Shown here: positions 5,346-14,522 of the stretch, piece after piece
Layout of the letters: the number at the start of each line of letters is the position of its first letter
How positions within the stretch are numbered: position 1 is the first letter of the stretch
NCBI GenBank assembly: GCA_016191015.1
Contig: JACPPM010000035.1
Coordinates: 1 to 43,987 of the forward strand
DNA length: 43,987 bases
Source of the DNA: Acidobacteriota bacterium
GTDB lineage: Bacteria; Acidobacteriota; CAIWXX01
Reading direction: 5' to 3'
The notes under the pieces: generated by a model
Database searches by the model: none
Told to the model about the DNA's origin: nothing
What the model saw: the letters and a program-made list of their open reading frames with translations, nothing else
Translations under genes and position numbers: made by a program

Positions 5346-7661
5346 ATGCATCGGTCGATCCTGATCACGCAGTGCCTCCAGAACGATTTCGTCAAGCCCA
5401 TCGGCAAGTACGATCCGCTCCCGAATCTGCTGCACGTGGGCTACGAGGAGTCCCGGCGGCTCATGGGCGAGGACTCGGCCAACGGCGCGGTTGCGCGTGT
5501 GATGCGGTGGGCCTACCAGCAACCGGACGACGAGCTTCATCTGGTTCACATCAGGGACTGGCACAGTCCCGACGACATCTCGCAGGCCTCGCATCTGCGG
5601 CAGTTCGGTGAGCATTGCGTGGAGGACACTCCAGGGGCCTCGTTCGTGTTCCCCGAGCCTCCGAACAATCCAAAACGTATCGATGTCGTCGATTCGCTCA
5701 CTCTCAACGACTTCGTCGGCACCAGACTCGAGACCGTCCTCGAGCCTTACAGAGGTACAAGAACGAGAGTCGGAATCATCGGCGTCTGGACGGAGGCCAA
5801 AGTAACGTTTCTCTCGTACGACCTGCGGACGCGGTTTCCGGATTTCGAGATCGCCGTCTGTTCGGCCTTGACGGCAAGCTCCTCGCGCGCGCACCATTTC
5901 CAGGCGCTCGACCAGCTCGCCAAGCTCCTCGGCGTCGTCGTCTTCTCATCTGTCGGCGAGTTCGTCGAGCTCCTCGGCGGAGCGCATGAGCAGGTGCCTC
6001 TCCCGATCCCTGCCGACATCACCCACCCCGAGATCACGATCGAAGGAGCCGGCGAGCTCGGCGGCACGGATCACCACCTGATCCGGTATCTTTTCCGGGA
6101 CGCTCGCAGCGTGAAGCTCCGATGCCTCGACGGCGGCTTTTCCGGCAACCTGGTTCTAGGGAGCAACAGTGTCGATCTCTACGGCCACCCGCAGGTTCCG
6201 TACGTCGTCAAGATCGGGTCGCAGGCTCCGATCGGGAAAGAGCGGGCGTCGTTCGAGAGGGTCGAGTCCGTCCTGGGAAACAACGCGCCCCAGATCACCG
6301 ACTTTGCCGACTACCGGGATCGCGGCGGGATCAAGTATCGATACGCTGCGATGGGCGGCGGGTTTTCCACCACGTTTCAGAAGCGATACTGTGCCGGCCT
6401 CTCGCACGAGAAAATCGAAAGGTATCTCAAATCGGTGTTCATCGAGCAGCTCGGAAAGTTTTATCAGGCTGCACAGGTAGAGAAGTGCAACCTGATGGAG
6501 TACTACTGCTTCAACCCTCAGCTTGCCCTGGGCGTGCGCAAGCGAGTCGAGGAGCTGCTCGGCGAGCCGGCGGGACAGCCCGTCCTCTCCTTCCCGAGCG
6601 GGCGTCAGTTCCCGAATGTCTGCCACTTTTACGAGGAGGACTTGGCGCGAATCATGCCGACTGCCTCCGGCTCGGCCTGGTTCTCGTATGTCCATGGCGA
6701 TCTCAACGGCGCCAACATCATCATCGACGCTCAGGAGAATGTCTGGCTCATCGACTTCTTCCACACCCACCGCGGGCACGTTTTGAAAGACCTCGCGAAG
6801 CTCGAGAACGATCTGCTCTACATCTTCACACCGGTGGGCGATTCGGCGGAGCTCGACGAGGCGCTCCGGCTGACCGATCGCCTTCTCGGAGTCGAGGATC
6901 TCGCGGCACCGTTGTGTTCGGCGGGGGACACCGGTCTGGAAAGACCGGAGCTCCTGCGCGCTTGGCGGACAATCGCTCTGCTCCGGTCCTTCTACCCTTC
7001 CCTCCTCCAACACGATCGCGACCCGCTGCAGCTCCTGATCGCTCAGATGCGGTACGCGATGCACACGCTCTCGTTCGACGAATCCAACGAGTGGCAGAAG
7101 AAGTGGGCGCTGTACACAGGAGCGCGATGCGGAGCCATGATTGTCGAACGTCTGGCCCGGCGCGGTCCGCTGCGCCTCGACTGGTTTGACCCCCGGCACA
7201 CCTCCCCCGGGCGACTCGGTATCACGATCCTTCCGGGACGCCGGGACGGCGGTCGCGGTATCGCAGCCGACCTGGCAACACTCCGGAACCAGGGCGTGAG
7301 CCACATCGTCTGCCTCCTCTCCATGCCGGAATTCCACCGATATGGAGTCGACGCGCTGCTCGAAGAATACCGCAACGCCGGCATGACCGTGCACCACCTG
7401 CCCATCCTGGATCAATCGGTCAGCACCGCCGAAGAGATGCGCGATCTGACCGGGTGGATACGCGCGCGCCTCGCCGAAGGCGGCACAATCGCGATGCACT
7501 GCGTCGGCGGCCTCGGCCGCTCCGGCATGGCCGCCGCCTGCTGGCTGAAGAGCCTGGGCCTCTCCCCATCGGAGGCCATCGCCGAGGTCCGCCGCATCCG
7601 CACCCGCCGCGCGATCGAGACCACGGCGCAGGAAGCATTCGTGCGGTCGTACGAACCCTGA
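5346..7661 (+). CDS. Three-domain protein: degenerate isochorismatase-like, APH-type kinase, dual-specificity phosphatase-like
   Basis: The 771-residue product joins three folds. Residues 1-~225 resemble isochorismatase-like cysteine hydrolases (ILITQCLQNDFV and RVGIIGVWTEAKVTFLSYDL), but the nucleophilic Cys position is Lys (TEAKV for TDVCV) and the active-site Lys is also absent, so this part is probably a binding or scaffold domain. Residues ~235-600 form an APH-like kinase: VHGDLNGANIII near residue 448, then WLIDFFHTHRG with the metal-binding Asp. Residues ~620-771 are a tyrosine/dual-specificity phosphatase-like domain with the loop HCVGGLGRSG (C719) and a likely general acid in PILDQS. 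Kinase and phosphatase in one chain suggest reversible phosphorylation of one small molecule or partner. The start at 5346 is chosen because the frame further upstream only overlaps the previous gene; the ribosome binding site there (GGACC) is weak. Confidence 0.75.
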   Translation: MHRSILITQCLQNDFVKPIGKYDPLPNLLHVGYEESRRLMGEDSANGAVARVMRWAYQQPDDELHLVHIRDWHSPDDISQASHLRQFGEHCVEDTPGASFVFPEPPNNPKRIDVVDSLTLNDFVGTRLETVLEPYRGTRTRVGIIGVWTEAKVTFLSYDLRTRFPDFEIAVCSALTASSSRAHHFQALDQLAKLLGVVVFSSVGEFVELLGGAHEQVPLPIPADITHPEITIEGAGELGGTDHHLIRYLFRDARSVKLRCLDGGFSGNLVLGSNSVDLYGHPQVPYVVKIGSQAPIGKERASFERVESVLGNNAPQITDFADYRDRGGIKYRYAAMGGGFSTTFQKRYCAGLSHEKIERYLKSVFIEQLGKFYQAAQVEKCNLMEYYCFNPQLALGVRKRVEELLGEPAGQPVLSFPSGRQFPNVCHFYEEDLARIMPTASGSAWFSYVHGDLNGANIIIDAQENVWLIDFFHTHRGHVLKDLAKLENDLLYIFTPVGDSAELDEALRLTDRLLGVEDLAAPLCSAGDTGLERPELLRAWRTIALLRSFYPSLLQHDRDPLQLLIAQMRYAMHTLSFDESNEWQKKWALYTGARCGAMIVERLARRGPLRLDWFDPRHTSPGRLGITILPGRRDGGRGIAADLATLRNQGVSHIVCLLSMPEFHRYGVDALLEEYRNAGMTVHHLPILDQSVSTAEEMRDLTGWIRARLAEGGTIAMHCVGGLGRSGMAAACWLKSLGLSPSEAIAEVRRIRTRRAIETTAQEAFVRSYEP

Positions 7662-7682
7662 CGCGGGGCGGACAGTATCACG

Positions 7683-7862
7683 TCGAAGTCCCGAGCGAAC
7701 CGCAGATTTCACAGATTTCGTAGATGGCTTCGCGCCGACCTGGGAGTAAGGAGGAAGTGCCTCGTCGGCCTACAGCAAGATCAATCTGCCCAATCTTTGC
7801 AATCTGCGGTTCCGTGCGGAACGGTCTCGTCCGACTCGGCTCCTACATCCTGCCGCGACCAC
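7683..7862 (+). repeat. Dispersed repeat R2 (CAGATT family), copy 1, diverged
   Basis: The stretch carries the typical arms CCGCAGATTTCACAGATT and, inverted, AATCTGCGG, around a central part containing CTTCGCGCCGACC. It is a shorter and more diverged relative of the elements at 18977-19195 and 21037-21258. The gap 7662-7941 contains nothing else I recognise. Confidence 0.7.
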
Positions 7863-7941
7863 GCCCCAGCGCCGGATCGCCGGAAGTTGGTGCCGTGGAC
7901 CCGAGTTCTCGTGTAGACTAGTGCGAGTTCAGGAGATTGCC

Positions 7942-9879
7942 ATGACTAGGATCGAGACCCCGGTTGCCGATGTTGACCCCGCTCCGTCCGCCGACGACAT
8001 AACGGACAACTCCCCGGCGCGCTACATTGCTCGAGTCAGCTTGTCCACGGGCCAGGAGCTGGACGAACGAGTGGAACCCGACGAGCTGCTGGTCCATGCA
8101 CACCGCGACCATCACCCCATAGAAGTCGCTGCTCAGTTTCTCGCCAGCCGTCTGATTCAGATTACCGGTCGTGAGCAGGCCGTTCGAGGCGGGCTCCGAT
8201 TCGTGAACGATTTCGCAGGCTGGACGGCCGATACCGCCGGGTCGCTCCTCGGGAGTCCTTTGCTCACGCAGTATGCCAAGAAGGCCATGGGTGTGACCGC
8301 GCGCGACTACGGATTCCGTTTCCGGGAGACGACGCACTATTCGGAGCGTGAGGTACGGAGTCGCATCGAGAGGTTGCAGAAGCAGGCGTCGGCGGCTCTG
8401 AAGGCTCGCGGGAAGAGTCCGAAGCTCCGGGTTCTCCTGACCGGTGCCACCGGATTCCTGGGGAAGGAGCTGCTTTGCCAGGCCGCCGCCGATCGTCGAA
8501 TCGAGGAGTTGGTGGCGGTGGTCCGCCCCGAGACAGTGCGCGACCCGAAGACCAGGGAGGTCGTTCGGGTGCTGAGCCCGCAGGAGCGCGGAGAGATCCT
8601 GCTGGATCGCCTGTTCATTCCAAGCGCCAGTCGGAAGAAGTACCGGTTCGTGGCGGGAGACATCGAGCAGCCGCTCCTCGGGCTCGACCCTGGTGAGCTC
8701 GCGAAGCTCAGCAAGACCCTGACGAACGTGATTCACTGCGCCGCGAGCGTGTCTTTCGATGACCCCTACGACAAGTCCTTCCGGGCCAACGTGCTAGGCA
8801 GCCGCAACGCGCTGGCGTTCTCTCTCGCACTCCAGGAAGCGCCAGGATCGCCGTTCATTCATCACATCGCCATCGAGACGTCATACATCCACGGACGGAA
8901 GAAGGCATCATTCGCGCAAGAAGAATCCCTGGTCTTCCCGCGTCACTTCTACAACAATTTCTATGAGCTCACGAAGGCGATGGCGTCGATCGAGACCGAT
9001 CGCTTCATGATCGAGAAGGGGCTTCGCGTGTCTCAGCTCCTGCCATCAATCGTGATCGGCAACTCGCGGACGGGGAACAACCGCGGAGACACCAAGGTCG
9101 TCAACGCACCGATCAACGCGTTCGGTCGCTCGCACGAAGCCGCGCGCAAGGCCAGCCGCAGCCCGATCGACCAGGCGCGCACGCGCGCTGTCGCATTCGT
9201 GGCCCAGGGATTCCCGGGAGATCCATCGGCCGAGCTGAACCTGGTTCCCGTGGACCGGGTCGTCGCGGGCATCCTGGCCGCGCTCACCGCGCCCGACGCG
9301 ATCGGAAATCGCATCCACCTCGCCACCGACAACCGCATCCGGTCGATCGACATGGTCAGGATCTGCCGCGAAGAGCTCGGCGTGGCCGTGCGTCTCACCG
9401 ATCCTACGGTCTTCCGCAACCTCACCCTTCCGATCGTCAAGGCCGTTCTCGAGAAGTTGAACGAACCCAAGCTTGCCAACGCCATCGAGAAGCTCGGGAC
9501 GATCTTCGGCGGCTACAGCGAGTGGGGACAGCCGATCCACCGGGTCGGCAATGACGTCCGGATGCTCGGCCTGCCTCTGCGGAGGCCGAACACCGAGCAC
9601 GCGTTTCGTATGCTCTGTCGCCACAACCGATACGTGCAGGAGTTCGGCAAGATCCGTGATCTGGAGGAAATCGCCCGTCGCGAAAAGGTCTGGGACACTC
9701 TCGTCGACGACATCGAGCTCGAGACCGGGCACGAAGCCGGTGCGATCCCGCCCGAGGAATTCCGCCAGTTCCTCGAGGAGAAGATCGACCTGAGAGCGTT
9801 TCAGGCGCGACGCAAGAGTCCGGCATCGCTGGGCCGGCGGTCCGGTGCGGCAATCGAAAGAGCACGCGGCCGGGCCTAG
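7942..9879 (+). CDS. Fatty acyl-CoA reductase-like SDR protein (male sterility/NAD_binding_4 type)
   Basis: The 645-residue product carries an extended SDR domain: the Rossmann motif LLTGATGFLGKELL begins near residue 163, NVIHCAASVSFDDPYD follows, and the catalytic FYELTK (YxxxK) is near residue 340. This is the NAD_binding_4 type seen in fatty acyl-CoA reductases and thioester reductases, which reduce an acyl thioester with NAD(P)H. The first ~160 residues are an unrecognised helical region; the last ~150 may correspond to the helical C-terminal part of acyl reductases. The ATG at 7942 is preferred to the GTG at 7921 because CAGGAGA lies about 7 bases upstream of it. No ACP, acyl-CoA ligase or wax synthase gene is nearby, so the substrate is unknown. 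The gene stands alone between repeats. Confidence 0.7.
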   Translation: MTRIETPVADVDPAPSADDITDNSPARYIARVSLSTGQELDERVEPDELLVHAHRDHHPIEVAAQFLASRLIQITGREQAVRGGLRFVNDFAGWTADTAGSLLGSPLLTQYAKKAMGVTARDYGFRFRETTHYSEREVRSRIERLQKQASAALKARGKSPKLRVLLTGATGFLGKELLCQAAADRRIEELVAVVRPETVRDPKTREVVRVLSPQERGEILLDRLFIPSASRKKYRFVAGDIEQPLLGLDPGELAKLSKTLTNVIHCAASVSFDDPYDKSFRANVLGSRNALAFSLALQEAPGSPFIHHIAIETSYIHGRKKASFAQEESLVFPRHFYNNFYELTKAMASIETDRFMIEKGLRVSQLLPSIVIGNSRTGNNRGDTKVVNAPINAFGRSHEAARKASRSPIDQARTRAVAFVAQGFPGDPSAELNLVPVDRVVAGILAALTAPDAIGNRIHLATDNRIRSIDMVRICREELGVAVRLTDPTVFRNLTLPIVKAVLEKLNEPKLANAIEKLGTIFGGYSEWGQPIHRVGNDVRMLGLPLRRPNTEHAFRMLCRHNRYVQEFGKIRDLEEIARREKVWDTLVDDIELETGHEAGAIPPEEFRQFLEEKIDLRAFQARRKSPASLGRRSGAAIERARGRA

Positions 9880-10019
9880 CGCGGCGGATGAAGAGCCGAG
9901 GAGAGATCTGCGAGTGCGTCCGCGGTTACCGCCCCCTTTGCTCGAGCCTTCCGTAACCCGCGGCGGGGGAATCCCGTCTCTTGGCCGTGTGATACGATGA
10001 ACAAGGAGGACAAAGAGAG

Positions 10020-10622
10020 ATGATTACAAACGCAAGGATTGCTGCCGTATTGAGTTTCGTGATGTTGGTGGCCGCGCCGGTTTTGATGGCCGAACAGGCC
10101 CCGACGGGCACGTACACCGCGACAACCGGCGGAACCGCTGTCGGGGGCGGAGGCTCCACCAGCGGTGGATCGCATGGCCATGGTGGAACGAGCACAGGGA
10201 GCACGGCCGGAAAGACGCTCACGATGAACGTCGCCAGCTACACCACGCAGGAAGAGCTCCAGAAGCTTGCTGCGACGCAGGGCGATCCGAAGAAGTTCCT
10301 GGAAACGTTGAAGGGGTTCAATCACGGAACCGTCATGATCGGAAGCAAGTCCTATGTCATCAACGCGGCGGCGTCTGCGAAGGCAGGCTCCAGCTCCTAT
10401 GTGGTCATGCTCTCGGCCACTCCATTCGAAGCATCCGGCAGCTCGCGGAGCGCCAAGGGGGTCGCAGCCGGCTACATCAGACTGACCGTTGACGATGCCG
10501 GCGCGGGCACGGGGATGCTGTATACATCGACGCAAGTCGTCGTCAGCACCATCTCCGGTGATTTCACCGCGAAGGGTGGTGCATCGACCGCCACACAGCT
10601 TACAGCCGTCGCCCGCCAGTAA
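10020..10622 (+). CDS. Small exported Gly/Thr-rich protein of unknown function
   Basis: The 200-residue product starts with a clear signal peptide (hydrophobic core AAVLSFVMLVAAPVLMA, cleavage after ~residue 24). A low-complexity Gly, Thr, Ser and His segment follows at residues ~28-62 (TGGTAVGGGGSTSGGS and HGHGG). The rest (~residues 65-200) is a compact mixed domain with repeated short beta-prone stretches, and I do not recognise a family. The start is well supported by AAGGAGG 11 bases upstream. It precedes another exported protein and is followed by a long inverted repeat that may end its transcript. Confidence 0.65.
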   Translation: MITNARIAAVLSFVMLVAAPVLMAEQAPTGTYTATTGGTAVGGGGSTSGGSHGHGGTSTGSTAGKTLTMNVASYTTQEELQKLAATQGDPKKFLETLKGFNHGTVMIGSKSYVINAAASAKAGSSSYVVMLSATPFEASGSSRSAKGVAAGYIRLTVDDAGAGTGMLYTSTQVVVSTISGDFTAKGGASTATQLTAVARQ

Positions 10623-10641
10623 CGAAAGCCGCGGCGGCCAC

Positions 10642-10714
10642 GACCGCTCGCTCACGTTCGCGCGGCTCTGTGCGGATTCGTCCCACGGACCGGCGCGGCG
10701 CTGAGCGAGCGGTC
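10642..10714. repeat. 13-bp perfect inverted repeat between exported-protein genes
   Basis: GACCGCTCGCTCA (10642-10654) is exactly complementary to 10702-10714, with a 47-nt GC-rich loop. No clear U-tract follows, so a Rho-independent terminator is not certain; it could also be a dispersed palindrome. Confidence 0.6.
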
Positions 10715-10751
10715 TTCGCGCATTGTTGGCTCACCGATTGAGGAAACCCCG

Positions 10752-12038
10752 ATGATGAACAGATGCTGCTCACGTCTCTTGCTTCTCGCTCTGCTCCTCG
10801 CCTTCCCGATCCGATCGTTCGCCGACGGGGAATCGGCGCCGCCCCAGCAGGGAGTTGCCCTCCGCGACCTCCCGGCCGAAACTGCGCTGGGAGACTACGT
10901 CGTCGTCACGATCAACAACGAAAGCGGCGCGCACTTCAACCCGTGGCAGCTGGCGCACAAGCTCGAGTATGGCGCTCAGTCAGGGTCCGCGGCGATCAAG
11001 AGGGTCCACTGGCATGCGCTCACATCTGCGGTCAACTCGGCCCCTGAGACCCCGGCCGGGAAGGCGGTCGTTGTCCGGGTCGGAAAGCACGACGTGCTGC
11101 TGTGCAGGTCAACGCAGGCCGACGGCTCCCTCGTGGTGACTCTCTACTTGCCACACGGAATCATCAAGCCGCTCGAAGGCAAGTACACCCTCCAGATCGA
11201 CACGAACTTCTCCAGAAACCGCAACAGCACGCAAGAGATCACGACCTGGCCGATCACAGCTTCGTTCGGATTCGTGCATGAGCTGAATGAGGATCGCGCG
11301 TTCGAGCTGAACGCATCCTATGCCCATACGCGCATCAGCCAGAAGGCGCGCCCGGCGTTTCGCGACGAGGATGGCAACGTCATCAGCTTCAGCGACATCG
11401 AAGAGGTGACGATCCAGGACGGAAAGACCGCAACGGTCGATGCGGCGTACTCTTTCAATCTTGCTCACGAGACACGACTGGGTCGGATCGACGGCGCGAT
11501 CATCGGAGGGGTTGAGCTGGAACGGGACGAGGTCAATCTCCTCGACCGGCGAATCATGCCGTATGCCGGGGTCGAGCTGAGGTTGAACAGCGAGACGCGA
11601 GATGACCTGGGACTCGAAGTCAGCCTCGAGGTGGCGGGGAATCTCGAGAGATTCATCATCATCGACACAATAGAGGACGAAGCCGGGAACGTCGTTGGCA
11701 CGAGTCGGCGATTCGAGGAGAATCGGCTGCCAAGCCTCCACGGCGCACTGAGCGCCCGCGCGCCTCTCTACACGATGGACGACGTCACGATCATCCTGTT
11801 CGAAGGAATGATCACCGGTCTCCAGTCATTCCAAGCAGGAGGAGACGACGATGGTCTTCAAAGGACCGAACGGCTCGGCCACCTGCAAGCTGCCATCGTC
11901 TTTCAGACCCCGATCGGCGCGGCTATCCGGATCCAACAATCGCTCGATTGGCTCCGGCTCCCGGGCGAGGCATCGAACCGGATCGAGAATTTCCAGTGGA
12001 ATTCGGCGGTCTCGGCAAGCCTCAAGCTCGTGTTCTGA
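10752..12038 (+). CDS. Probable outer-membrane beta-barrel protein
   Basis: The 428-residue product has a signal peptide (LLLLALLLAFPIRSFA, cleavage near residue 24). From about residue 150 on it shows alternating hydrophobic/polar strands (e.g. WPITASFGFVHELNEDRAFE, AFELNASYAHTRIS, RIDGAIIGGVELERDEVN, LGLEVSLEVAGNLERF) typical of outer-membrane barrels. It ends in Phe (SASLKLVF), as expected for a BAM-recognised C-terminal strand. The first ~120 mature residues look like a separate periplasmic domain. A resemblance to the DUF481-type barrels is possible but not established. The ATG at 10752 has GAGGAAA upstream. Confidence 0.6.
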   Translation: MMNRCCSRLLLLALLLAFPIRSFADGESAPPQQGVALRDLPAETALGDYVVVTINNESGAHFNPWQLAHKLEYGAQSGSAAIKRVHWHALTSAVNSAPETPAGKAVVVRVGKHDVLLCRSTQADGSLVVTLYLPHGIIKPLEGKYTLQIDTNFSRNRNSTQEITTWPITASFGFVHELNEDRAFELNASYAHTRISQKARPAFRDEDGNVISFSDIEEVTIQDGKTATVDAAYSFNLAHETRLGRIDGAIIGGVELERDEVNLLDRRIMPYAGVELRLNSETRDDLGLEVSLEVAGNLERFIIIDTIEDEAGNVVGTSRRFEENRLPSLHGALSARAPLYTMDDVTIILFEGMITGLQSFQAGGDDDGLQRTERLGHLQAAIVFQTPIGAAIRIQQSLDWLRLPGEASNRIENFQWNSAVSASLKLVF

Positions 12039-12137
12039 CACTATCCTGGCGCGGCTAAGCGGCGCCTCGCCTTCGCCGCAGCCCTGTCGCATGCAGCTTC
12101 TCACCTGTGACCTTCGTCACATGGGTGGAATGATTCC

Positions 12138-12165
12138 TTGACGCCGGCGGGTATCTGAGTATCCT
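12138..12165 (+). promoter_or_regulatory. Candidate sigma70 promoter
   Basis: TTGACG (12138-12143, five of six consensus bases) and TATCCT (12160-12165, four of six) are 16 bases apart. They are suitably placed about 50 bases upstream of the gene starting at 12217. Confidence 0.45.
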
Positions 12166-12216
12166 CGGTACGGGCCGAAGATCCGGGGAAGGAAGAACTC
12201 GACGATGGAGGAGAGA

Positions 12217-13530
12217 GTGAGAAGAATATGTGTGTGTGCCGGTGTGGCGCTGATGGTGATCCCGGCGATTGAACTGAGCGCAGCCGTTTCGAAAACCACC
12301 GAGTATCATCAGCTCGGGACGCAGCTCGGCGCCGACAAGGTCTTGAATATCGTGCTCCCGGATGGCGTGTTCCTCTCGGGGTTCGTGAAGGATCAGAGCG
12401 GCAAGCCGGTTGTGCAAGCTTCCGTTGGGGCCGCCCTCACCGACAACATCGTACCGACCCTCGGCGGAGGCACGGATGCTACCGGGAAGTTCTCGATTCC
12501 GGTTCAACCCGGGACGTACGACATCTACGTGACGCCGCCCACGAGTGCATCGGTCACACCGTCGCAGTTTTCTCGTCTCCTGCCGACGAATCTGGATAGT
12601 GTTTCAGTCGCTGGTGACACGTCGGCCGGCACGATCACGATGCCATCGGGCAGCATCCTGAGCGGCAAAGTGCTGCCGCCATCCGGGAGCATGAGCCTTT
12701 TCGGCGGCGTGCTCTGGACGTTTCCCACAAGCGGCGGCATCAGCGGATACCATGCGGCGCAATTCGGCTCCGATGTCGCCACAAGCGCTCAATACGCCAT
12801 CGCCCTGTCCCCCGGCAGTTACAAGGCTGTTTTGATACCGATCCAGGTGTTCTCGAGCACCTTTCAGCCGCTGCCAGCGGGTTATACGACGAGCAAGTTC
12901 ACGATCAGTGGTGACAAGACCCTCAACCTGAAGCTGAAGAAGGGTTACAAGCTGTCTGGGACAGTCCGCGACAGCGCGGGCCGAGAGCTTGATGGAATCA
13001 TCTGGATCTTCCAGAAGACAGCCCAGTTTGTGGTGGACGTGTATGTCGGGTTTGGATTCGCCGCGGATGGAGGATACGAGACCTACATCCCGAACGGCAG
13101 CTACACCGTCGTGTTCGTGCCGCTCATGGATACCTCGTACAAGGGACGCGGGGCCTCAACGACGATGGATCTCGTGATGCCCGCCGGCGCGAAGACGCTC
13201 GATGTCGTTGCCGACGACGGGATCGTGCTCTCCGGGAAGGTGACGGACGCGAAGAAGAAGATCGCGAAAGAGGCTGGTGTTCTCCTGCGGGACACGACGG
13301 ATAATCCGTGGGGTGCGAACCAGGTGGTGTATGCGGCCCTGGCCTCGACGAATAGCAAGGGGCAGTATCGCGTCGCGGTTCCTTCGGGGACGTACGACAT
13401 CATGTCCTACCCGAACACGGGGGCGTCGAAACCGCTCGCCTCAACGGCGGCTGGCCTCATGATGGAGGCGCGGCGCCGGATACAGCAGATGAAGGCCGCA
13501 TCGGCGCGCCACGCGCGGGATTCCAGGTGA
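12217..13530 (+). CDS. Exported protein with repeated carboxypeptidase-regulatory-like beta domains
   Basis: The ~437-residue product has an N-terminal signal sequence (RRICVCAGVALMVIPAIELSAA). Several short Ig-like units of the carboxypeptidase regulatory-like type follow, visible as repeats of a strand ending LSGFVKDQSGKPVVQA, LSGKVLPPSGS, LSGTVRDSAGRE and LSGKVTDAKKK, each followed by a G-K-F/Y strand and an I/V-P-x-G-x-Y turn (FSIPVQPGTYDIYV, YRVAVPSGTYDIM). Such domains bind or stabilise surface structures; no enzyme domain is seen. The GTG at 12217 is preferred over the ATG at 12205 because GGAGGAGAGA sits directly before it and it gives a normal signal peptide; the choice is open. Confidence 0.65.
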   Translation: MRRICVCAGVALMVIPAIELSAAVSKTTEYHQLGTQLGADKVLNIVLPDGVFLSGFVKDQSGKPVVQASVGAALTDNIVPTLGGGTDATGKFSIPVQPGTYDIYVTPPTSASVTPSQFSRLLPTNLDSVSVAGDTSAGTITMPSGSILSGKVLPPSGSMSLFGGVLWTFPTSGGISGYHAAQFGSDVATSAQYAIALSPGSYKAVLIPIQVFSSTFQPLPAGYTTSKFTISGDKTLNLKLKKGYKLSGTVRDSAGRELDGIIWIFQKTAQFVVDVYVGFGFAADGGYETYIPNGSYTVVFVPLMDTSYKGRGASTTMDLVMPAGAKTLDVVADDGIVLSGKVTDAKKKIAKEAGVLLRDTTDNPWGANQVVYAALASTNSKGQYRVAVPSGTYDIMSYPNTGASKPLASTAAGLMMEARRRIQQMKAASARHARDSR

Positions 13531-13543
13531 GCGCCCGATTCCC

Positions 13544-13621
13544 GTCATCCTGAGGCGCGGCGCAGCCGGGCCGAAGGATCTCCTCCGTCACCGGGCGATT
13601 TGCCCGGCTCCCCGGGATGAC
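13544..13621. repeat. Dispersed palindromic element R4 between convergent genes
   Basis: The element is bounded by GTCATCC (13544-13550) and its complement GGATGAC (13615-13621). Inside is a second stem CCGGGC/GCCCGG around GATTT. It occupies nearly the whole gap between two convergent genes and may serve as a bidirectional terminator; that function is inference. Confidence 0.7.
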
Positions 13622-13626
13622 ACCTA

Positions 13627-14358
13627 CTAGCGGATGACCGCCTTGAACAGGCGTTCCGACTCCGCGACGAACTCCTTCTCGCTGTTCGTCGCCGCTCGCA
13701 CACGTGCCAGCAGAAGGGCGCGGAATTCGCGCCGGGCGGCGGCGAGGAAGTTCGTCACCTGCGTGACTGGGAGCTCCAACTGTCTGGCGAGATCATCGTA
13801 CTTCGGCCGATCTGAATCATCCGACTCCAAGTCGTACCTCTTGAAGATTTCCCAGTGCACGGTCTTGCCGGCCAGATCATACTTCCGTCGCAGGTCCTCG
13901 GCCGCGAGCCCGAGGATGTGCTTGACCCACTCCTGGTAGAAAATCTCGTCGGCATCGAAATCGACGGCGAGGTTACGCTCCAGTATCTCCCCTTCGGCCG
14001 TTTCGAAATCCAGCGACAGGTGGATGGCGTCCCCTCCCCTCTTGAGCCTCCTGGCGTTTCTGTTTTCTTTCGAGAGGAACCCCTTGAGGCAGCGCAGAAT
14101 GTAAGTACGGAAGCGGGCCTTCTCTTGCTCGTATCGCGCAAAGTACCCCTTCTCGAATGCGAGCGCGAAGAAGGCCTGGACAAGGTCCTCGGCCTCCTCG
14201 CGCGTCACGCGCCATTTCAGGCGGATGTACTTGTAGACGGGCTTCCAGTACGCGCTGATGATCTCTTCGAACGCATCCCGGCGTACTGACGTGTCCTTGC
14301 TGCCGCTTCGCAGCAGGACGGTGAACCGCGTCGTCGGGAAGCGATCTCCTCCAGACAT
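13627..14358 (-). CDS. ECF-type RNA polymerase sigma factor
   Basis: The 243-residue product opens with FPTTRFTVLLRSGSKD and continues with a sigma region 2 segment (YWKPVYKYIRLKW, EEAEDLVQAFFALAFEK) and FRTYILRCLKGFLSKENR. The C-terminal half has a region-4-like helix-turn-helix (YDDLARQLELPVTQVTNFLAAARREFRALLL). The TTRFTVLL opening and the inserted segment between regions 2 and 4 are typical of the long ECF-like sigma factors of Acidobacteria and Planctomycetes. No anti-sigma gene is adjacent, so its control is unknown; the neighbouring exported proteins could be targets. The 164-bp gap upstream (14359-14522) carries AT-rich promoter-like sequence (TAGAAT) but no convincing -35. Confidence 0.8.
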   Translation of the reverse strand: MSGGDRFPTTRFTVLLRSGSKDTSVRRDAFEEIISAYWKPVYKYIRLKWRVTREEAEDLVQAFFALAFEKGYFARYEQEKARFRTYILRCLKGFLSKENRNARRLKRGGDAIHLSLDFETAEGEILERNLAVDFDADEIFYQEWVKHILGLAAEDLRRKYDLAGKTVHWEIFKRYDLESDDSDRPKYDDLARQLELPVTQVTNFLAAARREFRALLLARVRAATNSEKEFVAESERLFKAVIR

Positions 14359-14522
14359 CGGGATTAAGGCCTGGGGAGGAAAGACCCCGTCAGAATATCG
14401 ATCATGTTCAATTGTGATTCATTCTACACTATTCGTTCTGCCTCGCCGCACCCAACGGAGTCGCGCTGGACCGAGGGTTCCCTCGGAACAGCGCGCTCCG
14501 CAGCGTTCGCCTCTTCAGCCGG

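Noticed and set aside
6156-7712. 518-codon open frame on the - strand
   Set aside because: It is antisense to the kinase and phosphatase domains, whose motifs are clear on the + strand.
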